This document shows, piece after piece, positions 1 to 13,300 of a stretch of DNA of 64,000 nucleotides. Position 1 is the stretch's first letter. Every line of letters starts with the position of its first letter. Below the pieces are notes generated by a model. That model made no database searches, was not told where the DNA came from, and worked only from the letters and a program-made list of their open reading frames with translations. The position numbers and the translations under genes are program-made. The stretch lies in contig NC_071355.1 in the NCBI RefSeq assembly GCF_943734655.1, positions 98,518,949-98,582,948 on the forward strand, given 5' to 3'. This DNA is from Sabethes cyaneus (lineage: Eukaryota > Arthropoda > Insecta > Diptera > Culicidae).

Positions 1-196
1 TCAATACTCACTTTTCACTAGTCCCTACTCAGTTCGTAGTTCTCAAAACTCGCTTCTAACTACCCGTTTCTCGTTACCTACTAGTCTCTTATTACTGCTC
101 AGCCTCACTAATTATTATTCACTTTGCAATACTCTTTTGTCGCTTTCAGTACTCATCAATTCTTACTACTCGTTACTCATTAATTCTTACTGCCCT
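1..196. repeat. ACT-rich low-complexity DNA
   Basis: Short degenerate motifs built around TACTC/TACT recur across this stretch. No coding frame or element ends are visible. It lies directly left of the first MITE and is probably intronic to the gene ending at 3032. Confidence 0.4.
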
Positions 197-199
197 CTA

Positions 200-546
200 C
201 TGTTTTACCTGACTCACTGCGAATATGCGTGTTATTGAAATAAAACGTCACCATGCGTTTTATTCGTTTATACCGCATATGAAGCTAATATCGACAACAA
301 ACGATTTTTTATTAGTTGTGCTTTTGTTATTGCATTTAACTTGTAAAAAGTTGCATAAATAACAATTCAGTTTCACAATACAATTATTGCGTACTACTAG
401 CACTTGCAATATAACGTTTAAGTACGTTATTTTTAGTGATCAAAATTAACGATATTTTCGATGCAAGCGCGATATTTTTCGAAACCTTTCGAACCAACAC
501 GATCCCGCGAACACAACGCATATTCGCAGTGAGTCAGGTAACACTG
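200..546. mobile_element. 347 bp MITE, copy 1
   Basis: The ends are inverted repeats: CTGTTTTACCTGACTCACTG on the left and the complement of CAGTGTTACCTGACTCACTG on the right. The repeat continues through GCGAATATGCG. A TA dinucleotide flanks each side (198-199 and 547-548), the target-site duplication expected of Tc1/mariner-type MITEs. There is no coding capacity. A second copy of exactly the same length lies at 748-1094 in the same orientation. Confidence 0.8.
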
Positions 547-670
547 TAGTTACTACTCAAATTCACGAAAAAAAATCGTTCTCTTTGAACATAAACTATC
601 CGTTTCCTCTACCAATATCGCAACTATTTATACGAAGTCGATAAATTCAGCGATGCTATGGAATTTAAAT

Positions 671-1172
671 ATATCGGCATCAACTTATCAAAAGGGCCAA
701 TCTGCAAAATGTAAACAAACCGTGGGAGGGTTTCTTTCCCTATGCTACTGTTTTACCTGACTCACTGCGAATATGCGTATTATTGAAATAAAACGTAACC
801 ATACGTTTTATTCGTTTATAACGCATATGCAGTTAATATCGATAACAAACGATTTTTTATAAGTTGTGCTTTTGTTATTGCATTTAATTTGTAAAAAGTT
901 GCATAAATAACAATTCAGTTTCACAATACAATTATTGCGTACTACTGGCACATGAAATATAACGTTTAAGCACGTTATTTTTAGTGATCAAAATTAACGA
1001 TATTTTCGACACAAGGGCGATATTTTTCGAAACATTTCGAACCAACACGATCCCGCGAATACAACGCGTATTCGCAGTGAGTCAGGTAACACAGTAGTCC
1101 AGCAAAACACAACCCTCACTCGGTTTGTTTACATTTTGCAGTTTGGCCCTTTTGAAAAGTTGGTGCCGATAT
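671..1172. mobile_element. Inverted-repeat MITE split by a second MITE
   Basis: The left arm (671-732) and right arm (1111-1172) are about 62 bp imperfect reverse complements. Both contain the AAAAGGGCCAA core and a TTTGTTTACATTTTGCA segment. The 347 bp MITE at 748-1094 sits between them. The arms resemble distantly the 157 bp palindrome at 52477 (TCGACCAACATTTGAAAAGG), suggesting one broad MITE group. Confidence 0.65.
748..1094. mobile_element. 347 bp MITE, copy 2
   Basis: Same length, ends and orientation as 200-546, with TA at 746-747 and 1095-1096. The two copies differ by scattered substitutions only. The copy is nested inside another inverted-repeat element (671-1172). Confidence 0.8.
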
Positions 1173-1419
1173 GTGACATGCCTGAAGTAGAATTAATCCC
1201 TACGTTTACATCAATGTTCATCAACGCATGGTTTGCTAGTGTTCGGTTCAAATACTCATTCACGGAGAGTCTCTGGAGCTTCTCGCATAAGAATTGTGTG
1301 GAGGATTTTTGCAGAAGATTCGTACAGAATGCCTTGCTTATAGAGTCAGGGTTCTTGCATGCGAATCTATCAGTTTGAATCGCCGTGATACCTACGACTC
1401 GGTACAGGAATCGCGTTGA
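1129..1419 (-). CDS. Possible terminal exon, product unknown
   Basis: On the minus strand a strong acceptor (TTTTGTTTTCTTAG, AG at plus 1420-1421) is followed by 97 uninterrupted codons ending in TAA at 1129-1131. The peptide is compositionally ordinary, with few low-complexity runs, and contains motifs such as SISKAFCTNLLQKS and LSVNEYLNRTLANHAL. I do not recognise it. Its last ~14 codons run into the arm of the MITE at 1111-1172, so either the MITE supplied the stop or the frame is a chance one. No upstream partner exon was found. It would lie antisense within an intron of the gene ending at 3032. Confidence 0.25.
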   Translation of the reverse strand, partial: STRFLYRVVGITAIQTDRFACKNPDSISKAFCTNLLQKSSTQFLCEKLQRLSVNEYLNRTLANHALMNIDVNVGINSTSGMSHIGTNFSKGPNCKM

Positions 1420-2414
1420 CTAAGAAAACAAAATGCTCGGGATTCATTTATATACAATTATATATTGATATTGTACATAATATAGCCATTTCTCCGTTGA
1501 ATTAAAACATCCAAACAACTCAATACGTTTAGTCTATATTTCAAAAGATACTTACTAATTTGTAAATGCATGAGTAGATATCATTCTGTTTTATGTTTCG
1601 GTTTTTGTTTTTTTTTATTAGTAGATATGCGGTATTTTCATCCTTTTACCTTGCTTCTGGCAATTGCAGTCTTTACCTTTATTCTATGTGTTAAATAGTG
1701 GTAAATAATTGAAGTTTTCTTTTTTGAAAAAAAGTAATATTGTTACGGTATGAGAATAAATCCTTCATGTCGTGTCTGCGACAGATTCCGTTCCATTTTT
1801 TTGACCAGATTAAGAATCGAATCGCCAACTATAGAAGCACGCGAACAGTGCATTTTTATACCATTTACCATCAAAGTTTATCTATAGTTTACACACTTTG
1901 AGCATGGCTTCGCAACGCTACGCAAACAAATGGTGGCAAGTTTATGTGAGAAATGACGCATCCATTATGTTAAACTAAGAAGAATAGAAAATCAATACAT
2001 CATACGATTTCTGTTGATCGGAAATATTTTGTAAAGCCGTTAAGTAAAATTTATTACGGTTCTCAATTTCGGGTACCAGTGAGCAATAAAACTTAAGTTA
2101 CTGCTAGCTTAGTTTATGTTTCTCAGCAAGTTTTTTTTCACATAACTATCGCTCACCAACCATGCGCAAATGGTTGTCGCTGATTTACTAAATTCTAATA
2201 CAAATCTAGCTGACAACTTCCATGTGCTAGATATACCGCTTCATGCTTTCCGCTTACGCAAAATAGTATAACCCGTTTTTAGTAGTACCTAGATTGTTTT
2301 TTGTTTTTTGCTTAATAGAATTGATTGCTTTCACTCGCATTTTTAGTACAGTGACGCATCCAAACCATCAAGTTCAAGTTCCAAACTAACACTCATCGAT
2401 ATCATTTATCCTAG
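1420..2414. other. Probable intron, no recognisable features
   Basis: AT-rich sequence upstream of the first exon visible for the gene ending at 3032. It ends in a good acceptor (TTTATCCTAG at 2405-2414). No RNA gene, long frame or element ends were seen. Confidence 0.4.
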
Positions 2415-3032
2415 GAAAATTCAGACGACAACAGAGACCTGTCCAGCACTTCCTTATATCAGCAGATGGGCGACAAGCCATTCGACCTGACCGATTCAAG
2501 TAAATTTTCGTGAGTATGTTAGTGGTAAAGTTGGCTCTTTCGGAAAATCAAACGTTTCCGAGGTCTCTTCACAGTAGTAAGCAAAAAAATTATCGCTTCC
2601 GGAAGAGCTCGAGCTTGTTGCTGTTGCGTTCTTGACGATTTATACTGTAAATCTAAACTTTTCTTTCTATTCAACCATCATAGGTTTACCAGATCCGAAT
2701 TTGATGACGCAGATTCTAGATTTAGTTTTAGCAATTCAAGTTCGTCACCAGTTCAAGTGAGTGTTTCAACAACACGTAGTAAATGGTATTTTAGAATCAT
2801 TTTCTTCCAGGCTGGAAATGGAATCGACCGAGATTTGAACGATCACGAGTTCCCGGACAGTCTAAGACATACCGCAAGATCGTTAATTCCCCACGACAGT
2901 TCTCTTGGTGTCCAAGTCATATCCTCATCGGGCGGTCACATTATCGCCGTCGCTAATCCTGCATTGGCGCTCAGCCCAGCCTTAAGTGAAGCCATCACCA
3001 TTAAGCGAGAGGCAATTTCTCCAGACTTATAA
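2415..3032 (+). CDS. 3' end of a host gene, product not recognised
   Basis: Three exons are supported by consensus splice sites and consistent phase: 2415-2509 (donor GTGAGT at 2510), 2684-2756 (acceptor CATCATAG, donor GTGAGT at 2757) and 2811-3032 (acceptor TTTTCTTCCAG, stop TAA). The introns are 174 and 54 bp. Together the exons give 129 C-terminal residues. They are acidic and Ser-rich at first (DDNRDLSSTSLYQQMGDKP; then a run of Ser near SFSNSSSSPVQ) and then hydrophobic around IIAVANPALALSPAL. The protein ends IKREAISPDL. No catalytic motif or membrane segment is evident. The Ser-rich, acidic character and lack of a fold would suit the tail of a regulatory protein such as a transcription factor, but that is a guess. 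The first half of the gene is outside the window. Confidence 0.7.
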
Positions 3033-4740
3033 CAACTCACCGGGACCACATGCACAAGCTAGTAGTGACGTAATCGTGAAATATTAATTTAGTTTACTAT
3101 GCTGGCCTTGTTCGCTATTCAGTGGTTCTAATGGCAATATTTGTTTACAAATTTTAGCTTAATTATTGAAATGAATTAATTTATAACAAATTTAAAATTC
3201 TAAGCAATTGCTCTGCAACCTACAAAATTATTAGCGAAATACTTTAATATCTGATCTTTTAGATAATTCTTATTATTATAAATTAATGCAGCACAGCTTT
3301 AATTAATTGTCATGTATATTTTTGATCAATCTTTTTGTTGTGCCCTGGCTGTTCAAATAATTTTAATGAAACTCTTCTTTTTATTTCTACTGTTGTAAAT
3401 GCAACAGTAGAATTAAAAATTAAAATTTCACTTATCCCTATTCTTCTTATAACTTATTACAATAACTTACTGTTCTTCTAATAATAAAACTGGTGTGGAC
3501 CACTGAAAGGCGAATAAGGGCATGGTATCTGTGAGAACATACGATTAAATAAAACTAAAGATAAAATTATCACACTCATTTGGCGACTAGTCTATAAACT
3601 TTATAAAAGTTTCAAATACATATTTCGAAAAATTCAAAATTAGTAACAATTGAAATAGGTAATAGCTTGATATTGGAAGATCACTCCAAAATATAGGAGC
3701 GTCCAATGGTTGCAAAGAACTGGTTATACCTTGAATCGGCAATAATGAAAAATTATATTTCACTACGAATAGACTGTTTTAGTTTTTTTTGGTTAAAAAT
3801 TCTCTTACGTTTAACAGTTCCAGCATTTTGAGATATGAATACACGATCAACGCTGTAAAATAATAAAGACTGTGTTTTAACAAATTTTTTTCTGTTTTAT
3901 TATTAAGTTCTTTTAATGCTTCTTTTTTTGAGAATGTAAATAAAATAACGCATACATTGCTATGTATAATTTTGTGGCTGTAATACAGTTGAACATTGAC
4001 ATATAAAAGAAACAGGCTAATAAAAATATAGCATGTAAAGTCATTCGTACAAATTTCAAATAAATGTAGTGTAAATCCTATATCGAATAAATCTGCAATT
4101 ATATATGAGTATCGTACTTAGAAACATGAGAAAAGGTATCTCCTAATTATCCATGTAGTTTAAATCATCAATAATAAGATCCGAAACCACAAAACAAGTA
4201 AATTATAATTGAAAACCATACAGATGAAGAATTCATATACCACCGCTTTACCGATGCAAATATTTAACTTTATATTCTATCATGTTGAATCAGCTGGCAG
4301 ACGGGTTTTTTAACAATCGATATTTAATTACAAATTATTTACGAGCTTTTTAGTAGTTAGACTACCTGAATATACAAGGGGATGCCAAAATGTTTTTCTG
4401 GACTGTGGTATGAAAAATGTTAATAATTCGGTGCCCATCTTTGGGCCCAAACTTTTCATAGTTTTTTATGACCGACAGCCAAAGACCACTTCAGTTCATT
4501 TTAATGGTATACCCGTCTAGTTGTATACAAAAGTTTAAGTCGTTTTGGTTATAACCAAAATTAATTATAACAAAATTAATTAATTTATTATAATTATAAA
4601 TGTACAGGTGTAATTTTGTCTCACTATTCCTCATTAAGCAGGAAAACTGGAGCAATTAGTAGTGAACGTAACTACACAGTTTTAATTGAATTTAAAACAC
4701 TCTCTCACTAATACACTTCCGAGCGCCAAGATCGTCTGTC
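3033..4740. other. 3' UTR and AT-rich intergenic DNA
   Basis: Follows the stop at 3032. AATAAA at about 3483-3488 is a plausible poly(A) signal. The rest is AT-rich with no credible reading frame, RNA gene or inverted-repeat element that I can see. Confidence 0.4.
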
Positions 4741-4879
4741 AGGTTAATTACATCGTTTGATAATATTTTGTGAGAAAACACCGGCTAACGTGGTCGTTAG
4801 CAGACAACCGGCTTTCGCCAGATGTACGATGAAAGCGGTGCCTGTAGCACGTGATTCATACATGAGCGCCCCTCTCCGC

Positions 4880-6605
4880 TTTCAGTTTGTACTCCGCCTA
4901 ATACCGTCCGCGTATGTCCTCGTTGGCCAGTGCTACGGCTTCAGGTCCGTCCGTCTTTGACGCATTAATTTTTAGCCCAATCCTCCTAGACTCCACTTGC
5001 AGTCTGGCGTAGATTTCTTCCGCCGTCGCAAAGTTCCTGGCTGTGCTATCAAAGCCTAGGCGTTACCTCTAGTTTCGATGCCCGGGCTCCCTCAAGAGCG
5101 ATGTTGAGCGGCATGCAGGATAAGCTGTCATCTCGTCTCAACCCCCTCCGGATCTCGAAGGGATTCAAGAGTATCCCCGAGATACGCACGAAAAACATCA
5201 CTGGAACTAATGTAGCTCTGATCAGTCGCGTCAGTTTATCCGAAAACCCGTCTTCATGCTATATTTGCCATAGCTTTTTCGTTTGACTTCATTAACTTCC
5301 GTTCCACCTCCTTCTGCAACTTCGCCGTTGAGGGGTGTATCGAAGAACTGCTTCCATCTGTCATCTTCTCGTAATACTTGCACGTGTCATTAGCTCGGAA
5401 TAGTTGTTCTAATGCTTCACAATCGCTGTACTCCTTTTGGCGCTTTTCATTCCTCAGGATCATAATCAACTGGTTCCTTGCCCGTCGGTAGTTGGTCAAT
5501 TTCTCCTCAGTGCAGTAATCTAAGTAATTTTTTTTTCTCCAAAACTTCTTGGCATTCCCCATCGAACCAATTTTTTGGTACCTATACTACGAGGGTCCTT
5601 ATTTAGTGCCGTAGCGGCCTCTCCGATGGCCAAGCTTATTCTGTCCCAACCGTCTTCGAAGGTTGAAGGTTTTCTCGGCAGATTGGGGTTATCTAGCTGC
5701 CGGATGTTCAGCCGAAGAGGACGGGTTTGATGCGTCTGGTATACAGGTAACCATTTTGAGCGCACATATACTGCTTCTAGGTGATGGTTAAAGTCAATTA
5801 CCCACGCCACCCCATAGGGAACGTATGTTCGTGATATTAGAAAAGAATCTGCCACCTATGAGAATATGGTCAATCTGGTTCATTATATGTTGATCAGGTG
5901 ATCTCCAGATGATTTTGTGGATATCTTTGCGTGGGAAAAAGGTGCTTCGGATCTCTAGGCTTCGGGTAACTGCGAAGTTTATTAGCCGTTATCGTTCGTG
6001 TCGGTGTGCAGTCTATGGGACCCTAGCGATCTGGGCGTTCATATGCCCGATAACTTAATTTCCCGTGGCGAGCGGCTGTCGTATATTGCCTCGCGTAGAA
6101 CGCTTCCTTCTCATCGTCGGGTCTACCTTTGTGCGGGCAGTGCACGTTGATGATGCTGTAATTGAAGAAACGGCCCTTTTTCGCCAATAGACGCAATCTC
6201 TTGTTGATCTAGCCTAACACACGATCCTGGTTTCTGCCCAACACTACAAAGCCCGTTTCCAGTTCGTTGGTATTACGAAGTCCACGCGGTTCGAGCAGCA
6301 CCCTGTCGCCACCCGCGAAATTTAGTGATCTACAGTTCCAATTATCAAGTTTCCATTCATCGCTTTTGTTTTGTCACCTAGGTCGATGCCGAATATTCCG
6401 ATGCGTATTCACTTGAATTTCTGAAGCAGTTGATTTAGGTAGATTGCTTTTTCTAGGGCCACGCTACCGAGTCTCGTGATGGCGCTGTCATCTTAGGTGC
6501 CGAGACAGCACAGTGCCTCCTTACCTGTCCGTATGAAACCTTAGTTTCAACCGGGGTTGGTTACCCGATCTTCGCTAAGGTTTCTCGTATTCCATGGATC
6601 TGATA
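4880..6605 (-). mobile_element. Decayed RTE-like non-LTR retrotransposon
   Basis: A minus-strand relative of the elements at 54.1 and 60.3 kb with many stops and internal deletions. From its 5' end (6605) downward: the untranslated leader matching GGTTACCCGATCTTCG, endonuclease fragments (about 5870-6200, including a frame reading GRFFNYSIINVH), a linker segment (5254-5562, EALEQLFRANDTCKYYEKM) and RT pieces (about 5060-5260, GLRRDDSLSC; about 4960-5050, IGLKINASKT). The core around the FADD box is missing. It belongs to a related but different subfamily from the younger copies, because shared motifs differ at many residues. Confidence 0.7.
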
Positions 6606-6890
6606 TATTTTTACGAAGATATATTTCTGATTTATGGCACAATCACGACATTTCATTTTCAGAAGATTACAATTCAATGATGTTTGAAAAGGCGCTATCG
6701 ATCAATTGGTCAATTAGTATTGGTACTTTATGGTAGTGATTGCATAGATTTGACAGATAATCTGTCAAATTGTATGGGCGAACTGTCATGTACACGCAAC
6801 CATAAAGTACGAATTCTGGGCGGGCCTTTACATTTACGTTTGTTTGTTAACGTTTGGTCGATAGGACTAATTCAAAAATCAGGGTAGAAT

Positions 6891-7225
6891 CAAGGATGGT
6901 CCGATCACTTTGACTCAATTTTAATTCATTTGGCAGTACCGTCTCAGTCGTGCAAAATTTAACAAAACCATTTATGGAATATTCGTAGAACTAGTTATGA
7001 TCTACAATTTTGCTGAATGAATTTTTGCTGTATCTTTTGTAGTTACGGAGCTACAAAGCTAGTACCTCATTATTTACTATAAATGAACGTTCATTTAGTT
7101 ACTAATGAGGTACTAACATTGTAGCTCCGTAACTACAATAGATACAGAAACTCTTTTCAGTAAAATTGTAGATAATAACTAGTTCTACAAGTGTCCCATA
7201 CACAACTTTGTCGACGTTCTGTTAT
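6891..7225. mobile_element. Palindromic hAT-like MITE, eroded right end
   Basis: Begins CAAGGATGGTCCGATCACTT and folds around about 7085: the arms containing AACTAGTTATGATCTACAAT and its complement, and TAGTTACGGAGCTACAA and its complement, face each other. A better preserved relative at 18202-18591 shows the same ends and an 8 bp TSD. The right terminus here is degraded. Confidence 0.6.
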
Positions 7226-7339
7226 TCTGTTAAATGATTTGCCCCGCTCATTCTTCAAATGGAAAACTAATTTATTAAAAAAAAACAATAAATAAATTTA
7301 AATAAATCAGAAAAAATTTCGAATTATTGTAAAAAAATG

Positions 7340-7345
7340 TTTATT
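7340..7345 (-). terminator. Poly(A) signal of the two-CLIP protease
   Basis: On the minus strand AATAAA overlaps the stop codon (TGAATAAAC), so the 3' UTR is likely to be very short. Confidence 0.55.
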
Positions 7346-10300
7346 CAGATTGGCTGAGCTACTTTTTCTTGGATCCAGTCTATAAACTGTGTCACTCTTG
7401 TATAAACTCCGGGAACTTCGGCACGTGCACATCCAATACCGTAGGAAACAATACCCATTTGATAGTAACGGTATTCGGTTCCAACACGTTGGGGAAACAT
7501 TAATGGACCTCCACTGTCACCCTGGCATGAATCCTTTCCGCCCTGTATAACACCAGCACATAGCACTGCGTTGTCGAATTGTTTGTCAGAAAAAGCTTTT
7601 CCTATTTTGCTGTACAAATCGCGACATTCGGAATTTGATATGACTGGCAGTTGCAACTCTTGCAGTACATTTGCAGATTTTCCACCTTCTTGCGTTCGAC
7701 CCCAACCAGCCACAAACGGCATCAACCCATCCAGGGTACGAGTTCTTATTGGATCACTAGTGGGAAGACAAATTGGACGCACGGCATCTAATAAGAAGAA
7801 AACACTTGTAAGCTATAAAGCCATGTTAACTGAAGGATCTAAAATCAAACCGTTAAACGTTACATCTTCACCAAGATAGAGAATCGCCAGATCCGAATGA
7901 CCGTCTTTTTTATCATACTGTGGATTCGTTACCGTCTAAATATTGGATTAATAGATATTAACAGATATTAATTAAACTACCAAAAGCTTGGGAACTAACC
8001 TTAACAACGGGAATATCAATGTGATTGGTTTCTGCATCGGTCGAAGTATCATGCTCTCCAAGGCGAACCGAAGAACTGAAAACATTGAAATATAAGCCAT
8101 TACAAGGGCAAATCACTTAACTATCGTATCGACGACTCACAGATCGTTACGAATGCAATGAGCGGCTGTTAATACATGCCGTTTAGTGATAACCGAACCA
8201 CCACACTTGAATGACACCTCTCCTAGGGTATTTTTATACCCAATTAGGGCCATCCACGGCCAACCATTCAATGCAGCAGGCACACCACCAACAACTCGTT
8301 GATGTTGAACCTTACTATAACCGCATCCCTCTTCAGGGTTGGCAAGAGTAATAAGATTGTTATTTTTCGGAACAGGAGGTCCATCGGTAACTGGTGCCGG
8401 CGGAGGTGCTACTGTCGGGGGTGGAATGACAGGTGCGTTAGTAACTGATGATTCCAGAGGACAGCATACGTTAGGTTGAATATAATTGCAGATAGCATTC
8501 GATTGCTGTATGTAGTTAACATACTGTGGATCCTTTTGACGTTGTATGAATTCATTCAGAAGAGATGGACAGTCTCGTAAGCCTGAAATACAAATATGTT
8601 AATATTGCTGAGAAGAAATATTTTTTGAAAGTGTGCTTACTAATGCAGTATCCTTCTCTGCGGTCAGGGCCAATACAATCTTCTTGATGCGTGGGAGCAT
8701 TTGTAACTGGAGCTAGTGTCTGCGGTTTAGGTGTAGTCGTTGTAGTTGTAGTGGTAGTAGTAGTGGTTGTAGTAGGCACTTCAATGAAAGGTGATCTGGT
8801 GGTAGGCTGTTCCTCGTAAGAGACACCATCCGTACAGCAAAGAACCGGATAACCACCGAATACACGATTACCACAGCTACGTTGAGATGCAACCAAAAAG
8901 TTTACTGTGCGCTGTGTTCTATCATATTGATACAGGCGAACCAATGATGGACAATATTGCAGCGACTGACATACTCCAATTTGACCATTAGGAGTGTAAC
9001 AAGAACGTGCTGTAAACAAAAATGTCAAAATTTATTATTATTGTGGTTGTTACAATTAAGCAAGGAACAAGCATATGCAAGTTTTTAGTTCAGAAAAATC
9101 CCAAATTTTAAATAGCCTGTGACGCCAACTCGTCTGTGGGCACCCTCTCAGAATTCAATGAAACTTTTTGTGTATAGAGTTCATGAATATAAGCAACTTT
9201 GCATACTTACACACTTAAAAAACAGTACCGAATTAGGCAAAATTTTGCCGAAATCTCAATTACCGACCGTTCGGTGAGAGCGAGATGCTCAAGTCTTGAC
9301 GTATCTTTTCGAATTAGATTTTTTGGAATGATATTCCACCTAGCCAAACATTGGTATATGATAACATAAAATAGACTGCAAAGTTAGAAACCAAAATTCT
9401 GACAAATCAGCTACATTTATTGAGTTAAGCATTATTAAATGCTTAATATAATACAATTTTAAGCGCACAGCTAACTTAAAGCATAAAATTAAAACAGAAG
9501 AAAACTTATCCAATTTAAATTGGAGTTTCTCTTTTTCTTCTTTTTTAATTTTAGGTTTCGTATTCTGCTAAGACGCTCCAAAAACTTCAGTTAACTTAAA
9601 GCAGTTAGCCGATATTTTTAAAATAACTGATTCAATGTTTCCACGTTGAAACCCCTAATATCTGATATTGAGAATAAATTCAGAAATCAAGTTGCGCACA
9701 CAGGAATCTATCTGGGGTGTGACATTGATTTAAGCGGGAATACAGGGTAAGTGGGAACGGATCTCACAACACTCTTCAATCTCATTTTCTCTAACCGAAC
9801 CTTTCTAGAAATGAAAGATACAACTCAAACGCATGTATTAAAATTATAGATTATTTATAACAGGCATTACAAACACCAAAATTGGGTTTTAAATTTGAGC
9901 GTTATTTTCAATTTGCGTTGTAAGTTTGACGCACCTTTCTATAAATGATATTTTGGCCACAGATTTTACGTAAAAGTACATGTTTTTCTGACAGTAGGTA
10001 AACGTAATGAGTGTATTAACAAATTACACCCGAAAATTAGTTGTTTAATTTGACAAATGGCATTAAAAAATGGGTCGAAATAAGGTCGGCACTTCAAAGC
10101 ACCCGGGGCAAGTGGGACCTATTAAAAATAAAGTGTTTCAGCACAAAACTTCCTGTCTTAATACATTTTTTAGATGTACTACCGAACATTTTCAGTTCAA
10201 TTACATAATATTAAGCAGTAAAGCTTTAAAATAAAACCGAAACGGACTAAACCAAAGGGCCTAAAAAACAAAGCCCACTAGCACAGCTTATGAGGGAACA

Positions 10301-13300
10301 AACAGTTTGGTCAGATTTTGGTTACAACTAAACGAAGTTAATTGAATTTGGAAAAGCAAATTTAATATAATTCAGCAAATCTGCAACTGAAATTGAAACA
10401 ATAAAGTGGTGTGGTTATTATAGCGTAACTATCTCTTATGAGTAGCTCTACCGAATTGGGCATGGTAGAACAAACAGATCATAATCGTATTTTCGAGCTA
10501 TTAAACAATAGTGAATCCTAAATTACGTCTCGCAAGAATTGTATACAACGACATATTTAACTACATTTCATTACAATAATGCTTTACAGCGTAATTGCTC
10601 ACGATCTGTGTTTTATATAAATTACTAGCTGACCCGACAAACTTCGTATTGCTACAAATTAACCTGTGTTGTACATAAATCATGAATCTCGGATGATCTT
10701 TGTCACAATCTCGAATTTTGCAAGTTTCTGTGGAGTTCAACCTTAGATGATTCATTTTTGCAGTTACGTAACTATGAAAGCATCCTAGGTAACCAACAAG
10801 CATCACCAATGCTATTCAAATGTAGGCCAATAAGCATATAAGTCGCCTTAAATGCTACTTAAATGCTATTTTGGCAAAATATACAGCTACTTTACTGATA
10901 ACCTTCTTACAGTGCTGACAATGCTAATTCACAGCTAATTACCGACACGAAGAATTTGAATACAATTTTGGATGCCAATTTACAACACCTATGCAGTCAA
11001 AAAGCTAATATACAACAAAGTGCATTATAAAATGCCAGATATGCTGATTTACTGCTTTTTTAAATGGGTATGGGTAGTTTAATATACAAATTTGCAATTT
11101 TTCCTCACAGTAAAGTAGAAAACAACTCCCCTGTCCCCTCATTGCATAGCCAGAAAGCGGATAATAATATTCGCCATGATTGTACAACATTTCGCCGAAT
11201 ATCATTTTGCGAAAAATTTCTGTTTTATTTGTATGAGAGTCCATATCCCCCTACCACAGGGGTGAGAGGTCTCTAACTATCATAAAATAAATTCAAGACT
11301 CCAAAATCTCTCACATGCCAAATTTGATTCAATTTGCTTGATTGATTCTCAAGTTATAAGGTAATTTGAATTTCATTTGTATTGGAGCTCCCCCTCCTAA
11401 ACAGGGAAGGGGTCTTAATTCATCATAGAAAAAATTTCTGCCCCCTAAAAGCCCCACATGCCAAATTTGGTTCCATTTGCTTGATTAGTACTCAAGTTAT
11501 AAGGAAATTTGTATTTTATTTGTATGGGAGCCCCCCCCCCTCTTAAATGGGGGAGGGGTCGTAATTCACCATAAAAAAAATTCAGCCATCTAAAACTCCC
11601 ACAAGCCAAATTTGGTTCCATTTGCTTGATTAGTTCTCGAGATAAGAAGAAATTTGCATTTCATTTGTATGGAAGCCCACCCTCTTAAAGTGGGGAGGGG
11701 GTCTAATTCACCATAGAATAGCCAAAAGCTACCGTAAGATGTATACAGATTTTCACTTCAATCAGTTAAAGGATTTCTCTAGAAAAATTCTAGAAAAATC
11801 GATTTTTTTAAACCTCCCAACTGTATATAACCCCTCATTTGAACTTTGAATGCTGAAAGAGTGGAAATTATAATTTTATTCTTGTAAATTGAGTGTCAGT
11901 TATTCAAAACAAAAAGAAATAAAACATGATGCCCACTGATAGAAAACGGTGCATTAAACATTAATGTAATAATCGTGAAATTTTTAAAGTGAATCAGAAA
12001 TGGGCAACTCAATTTTTTAATTTACTATCAGTTACGATGGAGCACCTGACATAATTTTTTTCGTGGAGGCGAAAGGTATGTTATACACTCAAATCATTAC
12101 ATCATTTTCTGAATCAACGCGGTTTTTTCAGCGATTTTTGAATTCGAGTGGTTTTTTCGGTTATTTTTTAATTAACGCGGTTTTTTGCGAAGATTTTTGA
12201 ATTACCGCGGTTTTATTCATAAAAAATTAGGTCGATTGATACGATGTAGCAAAAAACGAGTAATTTTTAAACGTCATGAGTAGAGATATCCGTTAATCGT
12301 GCAATAAATTCAATTAATCAAATGGTATCGAACAATTATTTGAATAATTTTTAATCGAATACTGCCAGCACAAGTGGTTGAAATAATCGAATAATTGATA
12401 GGAAATAATAAGATTCATTTAGCTATAAATAAAGATGCCCGCTAATCGTTCAAATATTTAGTCTAATCGAATTAAAATGGAAATTTTCGAATATTTTTTA
12501 AGCGAATACTACTAGCATGAATAGTTGAATAAATCGATTAGTGAAGACAATGCTCACTAATAAATCGGGAATCACATAATTGAAAATTTTAGACATCACA
12601 AATCATAGGGATAGCATTATCTATCAACATTCACATTCAACATTCATTCTGTAAAGTTAGCCGAAGTCCCACGTCGAAATCTCAATTGATTCAAAAGCTT
12701 ACGTACAATATTTAGTTTGGTTTCTAATTTTTCAAATGGTCCGTGTTAAGTAAGACCGAACCAAGTGACAAAGCTCTGATTTCGAGAAAAACGCATTCAA
12801 AGTTTCCTGCTCTGTATGATTTATACCTAAATATCAATTGTCCGAAATCATCACATAACTTTGGCTGTTTGCAACATTTATGTCTGATTAGATTAAAATG
12901 TAGCTTAGAAAGTTCTTGATCGTTTGCTGTCATTAAATCATTTTTTTAAATTTTGCGGCTTGGTCCGGTCTGATTTAACACCGACCAAATATGGAAGAAT
13001 TTTAGTATTCTAAAATGCTAAAGAAGCAATATTGTAAATAATAACTGACTCTACAAGTAGGGGGGAGTAGTCAACAGTGAGACAACAGGAACAGTGAGTC
13101 AACGGGAATAACTACGCCATAAAACATTCAAGATTTAAAATCTTTTTATGGAAAGTAAAGTTTGTGAATCTACATCGTATAGTGTAGTTTGAGAAAAATT
13201 TGTTGATTTTTAAATATATTTTTCAGCAAAAATGATTTGAGGTGGGGGGGATCTCAAAGTAATTTTATTTTCGATCATTTTCAAGTAATTTTCAACAACA

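Noticed and set aside
1136..1378. Plus-strand 80-codon frame
   Set aside because: It begins inside the MITE arm and is antisense to the better minus-strand frame with an acceptor; no homology or plus-strand splice signals.
9740..10115. Possible TIR element with GTAAGTGGGA / GCAAGTGGGA ends
   Set aside because: The two blocks are in the same orientation rather than inverted, and no TSD could be found.
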